This document shows positions 26,875-35,281 of a stretch of DNA of 64,000 nucleotides, in pieces. The position numbers and the translations under genes are program-made. Source of the DNA: Duganella sp. BuS-21 (GTDB taxonomy: Bacteria > Pseudomonadota > Gammaproteobacteria > Burkholderiales > Burkholderiaceae_D); contig CP097466.1 in the NCBI GenBank assembly GCA_041874725.1, forward strand, positions 4,712,001-4,776,000, given 5' to 3'. The notes beneath the pieces were generated by a model, which did no database searches, had not been told where the DNA came from, and worked only from the letters and a program-made list of their open reading frames with translations. Each line of letters starts with the position of its first letter. Position 1 is the first letter of the stretch.

Positions 26875-27906
26875 ATGACATCAGCCTTGTTCGATCATGC
26901 CAACCGCGTCGCCGGCTCCTATCTTCAGCCCTTGCTGGAAGCGGCCGCCCGGCGCGGCGTCACGGCGCGCGCACTGGAACAAGCGGCCCGGCTGCCGGCC
27001 GGCACGCTGGAGCCGCTACCGGAATCGCTGCCCGCCGCCGACTACGTGCGCCTGCTCGACATCGGCGCCGAGCTGGCCGGCGATCCCCATTTCGGCCTGC
27101 ACGTGGGCCAGTGCGTCAAACTCGGCACCTACACCGTGTACGGCCTGATTCTGTTGAGCTGCCGCGATTTCGGCCAGGTCTTCGAACAGACCATGCGCTA
27201 CGAGCAGCTGGCTCACGACCTGGGGCGCTCCCACATCGGCATCGAAGGCGACACCGCCCACTACACCTGGCACAGCAACTACAGCAACGCACACCGCCAC
27301 CTGGCCGACAGCGTGTTCTCCGGCATTCGCGTGTTCAGCAACTGGCTGGCCGGGATCACGCTGCCGGCCAACGAACTGCGACTCACGCACGATGGCGGCC
27401 CGCCCGCCTTGCGCGACGAGTACGTGCGTGTGCTGGGCGACATGCCGGTGTTCGGCGCTGAAGCCAATGTCGCCAGCCTGAACGCCGCCATGCTGACATG
27501 GCCGGTGCCGAACGCGGATGTCAGCATGTATCCGGTGCTGCAGCAGCACGCCGAACAACTGCTGCAACAGCGCGCCGCCGGTCACGCCTCGGCGCCGTCG
27601 ATCACGCAGCAGGTGCATGCCGCCATCGTCGCCAACCTGGCGCACGGCCAGGTGCGGCTGGCCTCCGTGGCCGATGCACTGACACTGTCGCCGCGCACCT
27701 TGCAGCGCAAATTGAGCGAAGCCGGCGCCACCTTCCAGCAGCTGCTGGACCAGGCCCGCTTCGCGCTGGCCAAGGATTATCTGCGGCGCCCGGAACTAAG
27801 CCTGATCGACATCGCTTTCCTGCTCGGCTATCAGGAGCAGAGCGCGTTCAACCACGCCTTCAAGGAATGGAGCGGCGTGAACCCCGGCGCTTACCGCAAC
27901 AATTAG
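26875..27906 (+). CDS. AraC-family transcription regulator
   Basis: This 343-residue regulator has an N-terminal arabinose-binding-type domain (GLHVGQCVKLGTYTVYGLIL) and a C-terminal pair of helix-turn-helices (TLSPRTLQRKLSEAGATFQQ, then IDIAFLLGYQEQSAFNHAFK). It is divergent from the AGPS-like/GlpD-like/FGGY operon across 100 bp, so it probably controls that operon. A possible -10 (TATACT, 26806-26811) lies upstream. The N-terminal domain suggests a small-molecule inducer. Confidence 0.92.
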   Translation: MTSALFDHANRVAGSYLQPLLEAAARRGVTARALEQAARLPAGTLEPLPESLPAADYVRLLDIGAELAGDPHFGLHVGQCVKLGTYTVYGLILLSCRDFGQVFEQTMRYEQLAHDLGRSHIGIEGDTAHYTWHSNYSNAHRHLADSVFSGIRVFSNWLAGITLPANELRLTHDGGPPALRDEYVRVLGDMPVFGAEANVASLNAAMLTWPVPNADVSMYPVLQQHAEQLLQQRAAGHASAPSITQQVHAAIVANLAHGQVRLASVADALTLSPRTLQRKLSEAGATFQQLLDQARFALAKDYLRRPELSLIDIAFLLGYQEQSAFNHAFKEWSGVNPGAYRNN

Positions 27907-27988
27907 GCCACGTTTGAGTCGAGCGGCGGCGCACGCGGATGAATGGGCCGATGCAGCGCTGCAGGCGGCGATCGGCGCACACCTGCGC

Positions 27989-28513
27989 TTATTTTTCCGC
28001 CGCCGTTTTCATCTGGGCCAGGCCGCGTTCAAAGTCCGGTCCGATCATCTTGTCCATGCTGACGAAGACACCCATCAACTTGGTCATAAAATCCGAATTA
28101 CCGGACATGGTCCAGGTAACTTGGGTGGTGTCGCCTTTCGGCTCCAGCACGAAATCCGTCAGCGAAGACGATTCCACCGGCACGTAGAAATCCAGCTTGA
28201 TGCCGACTTTCAAAGGCGTCAGGCTGATCACCTCCATGCGGCCGGCGCCCACCTCGCGGTTGCCCTGCCATGCATAGACAGCGCCCAGATCCTTGGGCGC
28301 ACCACTGAAGGTGCGCGTCATGCCTGGGTCGAGTTGCTCCCACGGTGACCACTGCACCCATTGATGAAAATCGCCGATCAGCGGCTGGATCTTCTCCGGC
28401 GACGCCTTGATGGCGACGCTGCGCGTGACGCTGTAGCTGGCCGGCTGCAAAGCGGCGGCCGCCAGCACGATCAGTATCAATACCGCCAGGCCGATGATGA
28501 TTTTCTTGAACAC
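27989..28513 (-). CDS. SRPBCC-family membrane-anchored protein
   Basis: This 174-residue protein has one N-terminal membrane helix (FKKIIIGLAVLILIVLAAAAL) and a START/Bet-v1-like SRPBCC domain (SVTRSVAIKASPEKIQPLIGDFHQW... ending FERGLAQMKTA). These domains bind hydrophobic ligands. The frame extends upstream into the P450 gene, but the GTG at 28513, preceded by GAGGGG at a 6-base spacing, lies just after the P450 stop and is preferred. The 11-bp gap implies co-transcription with the P450. Confidence 0.82.
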   Translation of the reverse strand: MFKKIIIGLAVLILIVLAAAALQPASYSVTRSVAIKASPEKIQPLIGDFHQWVQWSPWEQLDPGMTRTFSGAPKDLGAVYAWQGNREVGAGRMEVISLTPLKVGIKLDFYVPVESSSLTDFVLEPKGDTTQVTWTMSGNSDFMTKLMGVFVSMDKMIGPDFERGLAQMKTAAEK

Positions 28514-28524
28514 GGCTTTCCCCT

Positions 28525-29988
28525 CTAAGTATGCAACGGTTTGACCAGCTCCACCGGCAAGGCGTCCGGCGTCATGGTAAAGGTAAAACACTCTTTCGCG
28601 GCCGGCGCGCCGACCACGCGCTTGAGCGCAAAATGCCGCGCCAGCATCGACATCACCATCTTGATCTCCGCCATGGCGAGGTAGCGCCCGGGACAGAAAC
28701 GCGGCCCGCCGCCGAACGGGAACAGCTTGCGGCCCGGATCGTCGCCCTGGCCGTTGGCGCCATCAAGCCAGCGCTCCGGCATGAAGCGTTCCGGCTGCGC
28801 CAGGTCGCATTCGCGCTCGGACGCATGGCGCAGCAGCAGGAAGATCACCGTCCCCGCCGGCACCGCCAGGTCGCCCAGCACCGTATCGTGATTGGCTTCG
28901 GCCGCCATGAACGGCGCCACCGGCTTGAGGCGCATGGCTTCGCGCGTGGCGGCGTCGATGTATTTGAGCTGCTCCAGCAGGTGATAGTCGGTCAGCACCG
29001 CGTCAGCGCCCAGCACCTGCCGCGCCTCGTCCTGCATGCGCGCGGCGGCGTGCGGATGGTCGGCCAGGAATTCCAGCAGCCACGCCATGGTGTTGGAGGT
29101 GGTGTCTTCGCCGGCGAACACCATGGTGATGGCGTTGCCCACCACTGTTTCGTCGGTCAGGCCGGAGCCCGGCTCGTCGCGCGCCACGATCAGCGCCTCC
29201 AGCATGTTGGAGGGCTTCTGGCGCAGCGCCGGATTCTGCTCCATGCGCTGGCGCGCGTCCGCGATGAAGCCGGCGATGGCTTGCTGGATGCGCGCCGCCG
29301 CCGCTGTGGCCTCGTGGTCCTGCGCGCGCTTGAGCACCGCCACGCGCCAGTAGGTGAACGGCGTGGTCAGGCGCCGCGCCACCAGCTTGAACAAAAATTC
29401 GATATCGCGCTGCAGCGGGTGTTCTTCCAGCTCCAGCGTGTTGATATCCCGTCCCATCGCCAGGCCGATGGTCACGTCCAGCGTGTACGCCTTTAAGTCG
29501 CGCAGCAGATCGACCGGGCGGCCGGCTTCGATGGCGCTCTCCCAACGCAGCCGCAGGCGCTCGGTCATCGCCGCCAAGGTGGGGAAGAAGTTATGGATCA
29601 CCTCCGGCGTCAGCGCCCGCATCACCAGCTTGCGCTGGCGGCGCCAGTCCTCGCCTTCGGCGGTGAACAGGCCGCGCGTGCCGATCTCGTCGAGCATCTC
29701 CGCCGTGCGGCTGGAACGGCGCATCATGCCCGGCCGGTCGCGCAGCAGCGCCGCGATCAACTCGCGGTCGGCAGTGGCCAGCATCTCCTTGCGCATGATG
29801 CGGAAACGGTACAACGGCCCGTACTCGCGTCCCCAGCCTTCCAGCACGCGGTGAAAGGGCTGGGCGCGGATCTCGCGCACATTGCCGAACAGCGGCCGCG
29901 CCTTCGGCCCCGGCAGGTCGGCTATGCGGCGCAGCGGCGCCATGCCGGGCGCCATGCGCTGGGCTAATTCGATCGTGTTTTTTTCCAT
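28525..29988 (-). CDS. Cytochrome P450
   Basis: This 487-residue monooxygenase has the I-helix AGEDTT, the K-helix EAMR (ExxR), and the heme loop FPFGGGPRFCPGR with the ligand at about Cys432. There is no membrane anchor, so it is a soluble class I-type P450. The ATG at 29988 is chosen because a start 23 codons upstream would run into the divergent VOC gene. No ferredoxin or reductase gene is nearby. The substrate is unknown; the adjoining SRPBCC protein may present a hydrophobic compound. Confidence 0.93.
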   Translation of the reverse strand: MEKNTIELAQRMAPGMAPLRRIADLPGPKARPLFGNVREIRAQPFHRVLEGWGREYGPLYRFRIMRKEMLATADRELIAALLRDRPGMMRRSSRTAEMLDEIGTRGLFTAEGEDWRRQRKLVMRALTPEVIHNFFPTLAAMTERLRLRWESAIEAGRPVDLLRDLKAYTLDVTIGLAMGRDINTLELEEHPLQRDIEFLFKLVARRLTTPFTYWRVAVLKRAQDHEATAAAARIQQAIAGFIADARQRMEQNPALRQKPSNMLEALIVARDEPGSGLTDETVVGNAITMVFAGEDTTSNTMAWLLEFLADHPHAAARMQDEARQVLGADAVLTDYHLLEQLKYIDAATREAMRLKPVAPFMAAEANHDTVLGDLAVPAGTVIFLLLRHASERECDLAQPERFMPERWLDGANGQGDDPGRKLFPFGGGPRFCPGRYLAMAEIKMVMSMLARHFALKRVVGAPAAKECFTFTMTPDALPVELVKPLHT

Positions 29989-30056
29989 ACCGTGCTCGTC
30001 TCCGCGTACACTATGTCTCCGAATGTTGACGATATACTCACTCGCGGGAGGACGCA

Positions 30057-30458
30057 ATGCTGTCGCACGTTTATGTGGGAATTAACAACTTCGAAGAGGC
30101 GCTGCCGTTCTACGCCGCCCTGATGGCGGCGCTGGGCGCGCGCCAGCGTTTTATCGATACCCACCGGCCCTGGGCCGCGTGGCAGCCGGCCGAAGGCGCG
30201 CGGCCGCTGTTCATCATCGGCGCGCCCTACGACAACCAGCCGGCGGCGTGCGGCAACGGCCAGATGCTGGCGTTGATGGCGACGTCAAGGGAAATGGTGG
30301 ACCGCGCCTATGCGACGGCGCGCGAGCATGGCGGCGTCTGCGAGGGCGCGCCTGGATTGCGGCCGCAGTATCACGCCAACTACTACGGCGCCTACTTCCG
30401 CGACCCGGAGGGGAACAAGCTGTGCGTCGTGTGCCACGAAGCACAGCCGATTGAATGA
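30057..30458 (+). CDS. VOC-family (glyoxalase-like) protein
   Basis: This 133-residue protein has the paired beta-alpha-beta modules of the vicinal oxygen chelate family: SHVYVGINNFEEALPFYAAL at the start and YYGAYFRDPEGNKLCVVCHE at the end, with the metal-site acidic/His positions of the fold. The ATG follows GGGAGGACGCA, a strong ribosome site. It is divergent from the P450 gene with 68 bp between the starts. The reaction is not identifiable. Confidence 0.88.
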   Translation: MLSHVYVGINNFEEALPFYAALMAALGARQRFIDTHRPWAAWQPAEGARPLFIIGAPYDNQPAACGNGQMLALMATSREMVDRAYATAREHGGVCEGAPGLRPQYHANYYGAYFRDPEGNKLCVVCHEAQPIE

Positions 30459-30464
30459 AAGCGA

Positions 30465-30665
30465 CTAGGCCAGCGCTTCCTTGGCCGCTTCTTCGGGCGT
30501 CAAGCCATCGTAGAACTGGTCGGTGAACCATTCGACCTGCTCTTCAATATGATCCTGCGCCTCCTGCACGGTGGCGCCGCCCTTGACTAAAAAGCCCTCG
30601 ACTTCGATACACCAGTTAATCAGTTCCAGGGTTTCCGGATCCAGCTCTTCTTTTTTCTTTGCCAT
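30465..30665 (-). CDS. Small acidic conserved-looking protein of unknown function
   Basis: This 66-residue cytosolic protein starts MAKKKEELDPETLELINWCI and is rich in Glu, with predicted helices and no membrane segment. Its ATG has an ideal AAGGAG site and lies 9 bp after the M16 peptidase stop, so the two are co-transcribed. I do not recognise a named family. Confidence 0.75.
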   Translation of the reverse strand: MAKKKEELDPETLELINWCIEVEGFLVKGGATVQEAQDHIEEQVEWFTDQFYDGLTPEEAAKEALA

Positions 30666-30674
30666 GATGACTCC

Positions 30675-33500
30675 TTACTTCTCAGGGTATAACACTACCT
30701 GCAGGTAGTTATTCGTGTCAAAGTAACGCTGCGCGGCCTGCTTGAGGTCCGCTACGGTCAACCCGTTTACGCGCGACTCGTACGTCAGTATATCCTCTGG
30801 ATTGTTATTGTTAAAGAAGGCGTTCTGCAGTGACGCCATCCAGTAACCGTTTTCGCGCATGCCTTTGCGGTAGCTCTTGATCCACGACGCCTTGACCTTG
30901 TTCAAGTCCGCTTCTTCCACGCCGTTCTGCTGAATCTTGCCGATTTCGGCAAAGGTGGCCGCCAGCACCTTGTCGACGTTCTCCGGCGCGCACGGCAGGC
31001 TGGCGTTGATCGAGTAGTTACCGTACGGGATGCGGTTCATGGAAGCGCTCATGCCGCCGCTATACATTGCGCCCATCTTCTCGCGCAAGGTTTCGATCAG
31101 CTTGATGTTCATGACTTCCACCAGCGCCTGCAAGCGCATGCGCGCCGCGCGCGAGTATTCCACCTCGCCGGTGAACGACAGCGAAATGGTACTCTTGGGC
31201 TCCAAGCCGGCGCGCACTTCCTTCTTGACCACGCCCTTGATCGGCCGCACGCCTTCATCCTTGAAGGCCACCGGAATATCGCCCACCGGCAGGCTGGCGA
31301 TATACGTGGCGATCAGCGGCTTGATCTTCTCGACGTCGAAGCTGCCGACGATGAAGAAGGTGAAATCGCGCGCGCTGGACATGCGGCTGTTGTAGATATC
31401 GAGCACGCGGTCCAGCGCCAGCTGGTCGAAATCGGCCGGCCGCGCGGCACGCAGCACGCGTGGGCTGTTGTTGTACAGCGTGGCGGTCACGGTGTCATAG
31501 AACACCGATTCCGGCCGCGCCAGATTGTTCTGCGCCAGCTCGCGCTGACGATCGACATAGGCGCTGTAGATGGCGGCGTCCTTGCGCGGCTGGGTCATCT
31601 GCAGATAGACCAGTTGCAGCATGGCTTCCACGTCCGTACTGCCGGAGCTGCCCCCCACCGATTCGTTGAGCGAACTGACGCTGGCGCTGGAGCTGACGCT
31701 CTTGCCGGCCAAAACCTTCACCAGATCGTTGGGCGTGTAATTCAACACCCCCATCTGGCCGACGATACTGCTCGCATAGTGGGCAGCGAAGACGTCGCTG
31801 TCAGGCAGTAGCGACCAGCCGCCGTAACGCAGGCCGCCCAGGATCACCTGGTCGTTATTGAAGTCGGTCGGCTTGAGCACCACCTTCACGCCGTTGCTCA
31901 GCACCAGTTCCGTGGCGCCGATCTTTTGGTTGACGGTCTGGCTGACGATGCTGCCGGCCTTGGGCAAGGTCGGCATCAGCTGCGAGGCATACTGCTTGTC
32001 CTCCAGCGGCTTGACCTCGATCTTCTCGGCCGCGCCGGCGGTGGCCAGCAGCTCGTCGGCCTTGGGTGGCGGCGCGCCCGGCTTGTCGACGCCGGTATAG
32101 ATCACCAGCTTGTTCTGGTTGACGGGGATGGCGGCGCGCACGGCGGCGTTCACCTCCTGCAGCGTGATGCCCGGTATCAGCTCGGTGGCGTAGCGGTATT
32201 CGGCGGCGGTGCCGGGTATCGATTCGTTCTCCAGGAAGTTGCGGATGTATTCCGCCGCATAGCCGGACGAATCGGACTTTTCGCGTTCGTTGTAGATGCG
32301 CTCATAGTTGCGCAGCATGCCTTTCTTTGCGCGCTCCACTTCCGAGGCGCTGAAGCCGTACTGGCGCGCGCGCTGGTCTTCCTGCACCAGCGCGTTGATG
32401 GCCGGCGTGGCGCCGCCCTTGCCCAGCACCGCGCCGGCGCCGAAGGAACGGTAGCCGCGCACGATCTTGTTCATGCCGCTGCCGCCTTGCAGGAACGGCG
32501 GATTGGCCTGCTGCGTCAATTCGTACATGCGCTGACTGAGGATGAAACTGTACATCCCTTCGATCAGCTTCTGGCGATAGTCGGCGATGGTCTCGCCGGC
32601 CGGCCAGGATTGAATCGGATAACGGATGTAGACCGTGTTGGCGCTGACTTCCTTATCGGTGAAGACCACGCCTTCGGACTCCTCGCGCTCCGGGATCTTC
32701 GCGTATTCGCGCGGACGCGGCTTGGCCGGATTCTTCAACTTGCCGAAGTGGTGTTCGATCAGGCGCTGGGCCTCGGCCGGCTCGATATCGCCGACCGCCA
32801 CCACCGCCATCAGGTCGGGGCGATACCAATCGCGGTAAAAGCGCTTGATGGCGTCGTACTTGAAGGTCTTGAGGATATCTTCTTTCCCGATCGGCATGCG
32901 CTCGGCGTAGCGCGAGCCGTTCAGCACCTTCGGCAGCACCACCTTGTTCATGCGGTCGTCCACGCCTTTACCGAGGCGCAGTTCTTCAAGCACGATACCG
33001 CGTTCGCTGTCGATATCGGCGGCGTTGAAGGACAGGCCGTGGGCCCAGTCTTCCAATCCCTGGAAGCCCTGTTCGACCACATCTTTTTTATCGGTCGGTA
33101 TCGGCAGGATGTAGACGGTTTCGTCGAAGCTGGTATAGGCGTTGAGATCCGCGCCGAACTTCACGCCGATCGACTGCAGGTAGGACACCATCTCGTTGCG
33201 CTTGAAATGGGTGGACCCGTTGAACGCCATGTGTTCGGTGAAGTGCGCCAAGCCTTGCTGGTCGTCGTCTTCGAGAATGGAGCCGGCTTTCACCACCAGC
33301 CGCAGCTCCAGCTTGTTCTCGGGGCGGCCGTTCTTCTGGATGTAGTAAGTCAGTCCATTAGACAGTTTGCCAACTTTTACCTGCGGTCCGACCGGAATCT
33401 GGTCGCTCAGCTTCAGTGGCGATGGTGCGTCGGCAAGCGCCGGGAAAGTACACGCCAGAAGTGCAGCGCCGGACAGGATACGCAAGGTAATCAGCTTCAT
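30675..33500 (-). CDS. Exported M16-family zinc metallopeptidase
   Basis: This 941-residue protein has a signal peptide (ending FPALADA) and two M16 halves. The inverted zinc motif HxxEH is H86-F-T-E89-H90, and the distal metal Glu is in the SERGIVLEELRLGKG segment. The second half lacks the zinc motif, as usual for pitrilysin/insulinase relatives. It should act in the periplasm on peptides. It heads a two-gene unit with the 66-residue protein. Length and domain order match periplasmic M16 enzymes of Proteobacteria. Confidence 0.93.
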   Translation of the reverse strand: MKLITLRILSGAALLACTFPALADAPSPLKLSDQIPVGPQVKVGKLSNGLTYYIQKNGRPENKLELRLVVKAGSILEDDDQQGLAHFTEHMAFNGSTHFKRNEMVSYLQSIGVKFGADLNAYTSFDETVYILPIPTDKKDVVEQGFQGLEDWAHGLSFNAADIDSERGIVLEELRLGKGVDDRMNKVVLPKVLNGSRYAERMPIGKEDILKTFKYDAIKRFYRDWYRPDLMAVVAVGDIEPAEAQRLIEHHFGKLKNPAKPRPREYAKIPEREESEGVVFTDKEVSANTVYIRYPIQSWPAGETIADYRQKLIEGMYSFILSQRMYELTQQANPPFLQGGSGMNKIVRGYRSFGAGAVLGKGGATPAINALVQEDQRARQYGFSASEVERAKKGMLRNYERIYNEREKSDSSGYAAEYIRNFLENESIPGTAAEYRYATELIPGITLQEVNAAVRAAIPVNQNKLVIYTGVDKPGAPPPKADELLATAGAAEKIEVKPLEDKQYASQLMPTLPKAGSIVSQTVNQKIGATELVLSNGVKVVLKPTDFNNDQVILGGLRYGGWSLLPDSDVFAAHYASSIVGQMGVLNYTPNDLVKVLAGKSVSSSASVSSLNESVGGSSGSTDVEAMLQLVYLQMTQPRKDAAIYSAYVDRQRELAQNNLARPESVFYDTVTATLYNNSPRVLRAARPADFDQLALDRVLDIYNSRMSSARDFTFFIVGSFDVEKIKPLIATYIASLPVGDIPVAFKDEGVRPIKGVVKKEVRAGLEPKSTISLSFTGEVEYSRAARMRLQALVEVMNIKLIETLREKMGAMYSGGMSASMNRIPYGNYSINASLPCAPENVDKVLAATFAEIGKIQQNGVEEADLNKVKASWIKSYRKGMRENGYWMASLQNAFFNNNNPEDILTYESRVNGLTVADLKQAAQRYFDTNNYLQVVLYPEK

Positions 33501-33629
33501 TCCGAATGCAAGATATGTAAGAGAACAGCTACCTTACACTGAAATCCTTAAATTGGGCTAGAATCCTCCGGCCCGCCGTCCGGCGGGACGCAACAACGTC
33601 TTCGGGACGGGATAAAAGAAGATGTGCGG

Positions 33630-33785
33630 TTAACGCAGCCTGCCAGCCACCTGCGCGAAATGACCGTGCAGACCATGGCCACGATGATAGGTGTGTGAAT
33701 GCGCGGGGTAGAAATCGAACGCTTCGCCGAGATGATCGAGTGGCGTCAAGCCCGCGCGCTTTAGCCTAAACGCCAACGCGACCAC
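33630..33785 (-). pseudogene. Possible gene remnant (His-rich C-terminal fragment)
   Basis: A 51-codon minus-strand frame begins at a GTG immediately after a TAA and has the protein-like ending LDHLGEAFDFYPAHSHTYHR then GHGLHGHFAQVAGRLR. It has no ribosome site and overlaps the MFS gene's last codons in another frame. It may be the 3' end of a lost gene, or coincidence. I do not recognise the family. Confidence 0.3.
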
Positions 33786-35194
33786 TTAGGGGTCGGACCC
33801 GAAGGGTCAGCAACCCCGCGTGGCCCTGCGGGTTTGATGTAGCGATACACCAGCAGCAAAGCGCCTGCATACGCCGCCGCAATCAAGCTGAAAGCCAACG
33901 GCAACCGCAGCCCCCACTGCGGCGCCACATGCATCACAGTCCCCATCATCGCCACACCGACCAACGCGCCAATCTGCCGATTGGCGTTCAACGCCGCCGC
34001 AGCGCTGTTGGCATTCGCCTTGCCCGCCACCAGCATCACGCTGGCCGTCATGCCAGGAATCGCAATGCCGATCGCCACATTCATCACCACCGCAGCGGCC
34101 GCCAGCAAGCAATAAGGCGTATCCGCACGCAGGCCAACCAACATCAGCACCGCCATCACCAGCCCCACCAGCAAACCGTACATCATCGGCGGCCGCGTAC
34201 CAACACGCGCCGTCATCCGCCCCGAAGTCAGATTACCAACCGCGAAAGCGGCCATCATCGGTATCAGCCTAACGCCGGTCTGCAACGCATCCGCCCCACC
34301 CTGCTGTATAAATAAACTCAACAAAAACAACTGCCCGAACACCGCAAAGTTAATCAGGAAGCCAACACCATTGGCCGCAGCAAAAGCCGGCGTCTCGAAC
34401 AGCGCCTTGGGCAGCAAGGGATGCGCCCCGGATCTCTCGCGCCGCACCAGCAGCACAGCCGCCGCCACCGCAGCCACGCCAGCCAACAGCACCCCAGCCG
34501 AAGTCCAGCCCAGCGCCGGCCCTTCGATCAACACGAAGCTCAACGCCGCCAGCGCCACCATGCCCAGCACATGACTCAACATCGACAAATGACGTTCATG
34601 CCGCGCCGTGGCCGGCGCCAGCACCTGCGTCAGCACGATGCCCAACACACCAATCGGCACATTCACCCAAAACACGCTGCGCCAGCCGAATTCATGGACC
34701 AGCAGCCCGCCCACCAGCGGCCCGGCCGCCGACGCACAACCGACAATCGCCGACCACGTCCCCAGCATGCGCGCCCGCGTCGCCTGGTCTTCATAAGCGT
34801 GTGTCAATAAGCTGAGAGAACTCGGCATGAACAGCGCCGCCCCCGCGCCCTGCAGCAAACGCGCCGCCACCAGCGCATGGCCGCTCGGCGCCAGCGCACA
34901 CAGGATAGAACCGAGAATAAACACACTCAAGCCGCCCTGATACACATGCTTGGGACCGAAACGATCCGCCAGCGCACCGCCGGCCAGCAGCAGCGCGGCA
35001 AAGGTCAAGGTGTAGCCGTCCACCACCCAAACCAGCCCGGTGAGCGGCACCGACAGGTTGAGCGCGATGTCCGACAGCGCGGTATTGACGGCGGTGACGT
35101 CGATCATCGCCATCACAAAGCCGATGGCCAGCGTCATCAGCATCAACAAGGGAGGAACCTGGCGCGCTGGCGCCGCAATGGTGGAGGTATTCAT
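33761..35194 (-). CDS. DHA2-family MFS drug exporter (EmrB/QacA-like)
   Basis: This 477-residue transporter has about 14 membrane helices. Family motifs include IDVTAVNTALSDIALNL in helix 1, WVVDGYTLTFAALLLAGGALADRFG and RLLQGAGAALFMPSSLSLL. It probably exports toxic compounds with proton antiport. The ATG at 35194 gives the normal N-terminus; the frame is open far upstream but overlaps the divergent LysR gene. The last 17 or so residues (GVADPSGPTPKWSRWRLG) are encoded partly by a dispersed repeat. The LysR gene alongside is the likely regulator. Confidence 0.9.
   Translation of the reverse strand: MNTSTIAAPARQVPPLLMLMTLAIGFVMAMIDVTAVNTALSDIALNLSVPLTGLVWVVDGYTLTFAALLLAGGALADRFGPKHVYQGGLSVFILGSILCALAPSGHALVAARLLQGAGAALFMPSSLSLLTHAYEDQATRARMLGTWSAIVGCASAAGPLVGGLLVHEFGWRSVFWVNVPIGVLGIVLTQVLAPATARHERHLSMLSHVLGMVALAALSFVLIEGPALGWTSAGVLLAGVAAVAAAVLLVRRERSGAHPLLPKALFETPAFAAANGVGFLINFAVFGQLFLLSLFIQQGGADALQTGVRLIPMMAAFAVGNLTSGRMTARVGTRPPMMYGLLVGLVMAVLMLVGLRADTPYCLLAAAAVVMNVAIGIAIPGMTASVMLVAGKANANSAAAALNANRQIGALVGVAMMGTVMHVAPQWGLRLPLAFSLIAAAYAGALLLVYRYIKPAGPRGVADPSGPTPKWSRWRLG
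33787..33816. repeat. GGGTCNGACCC-type repeat forming the MFS 3' end
   Basis: The palindrome GGGTCGGACCC and an adjoining GGGTCAGCAACCCC lie inside the last codons of the MFS transporter gene. Related copies are near 8753 and 48041. Confidence 0.6.
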
Positions 35195-35250
35195 GGCGTC
35201 ATGGTAGGCCGCTTGCCTGATGCAGTAAATACGCATAACATCAGCACCTC

Positions 35251-35266
35251 GATGCAAAAATGCATC
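35251..35266. promoter_or_regulatory. Inverted repeat between MFS and LysR genes
   Basis: GATGCA and TGCATC flank AAAA in the 87-bp divergent gap, 16 bp before the LysR ATG. Such a short interrupted palindrome is a reasonable LysR-type operator candidate. Confidence 0.45.
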
Positions 35267-35281
35267 ACGCTGGGGACCGTC

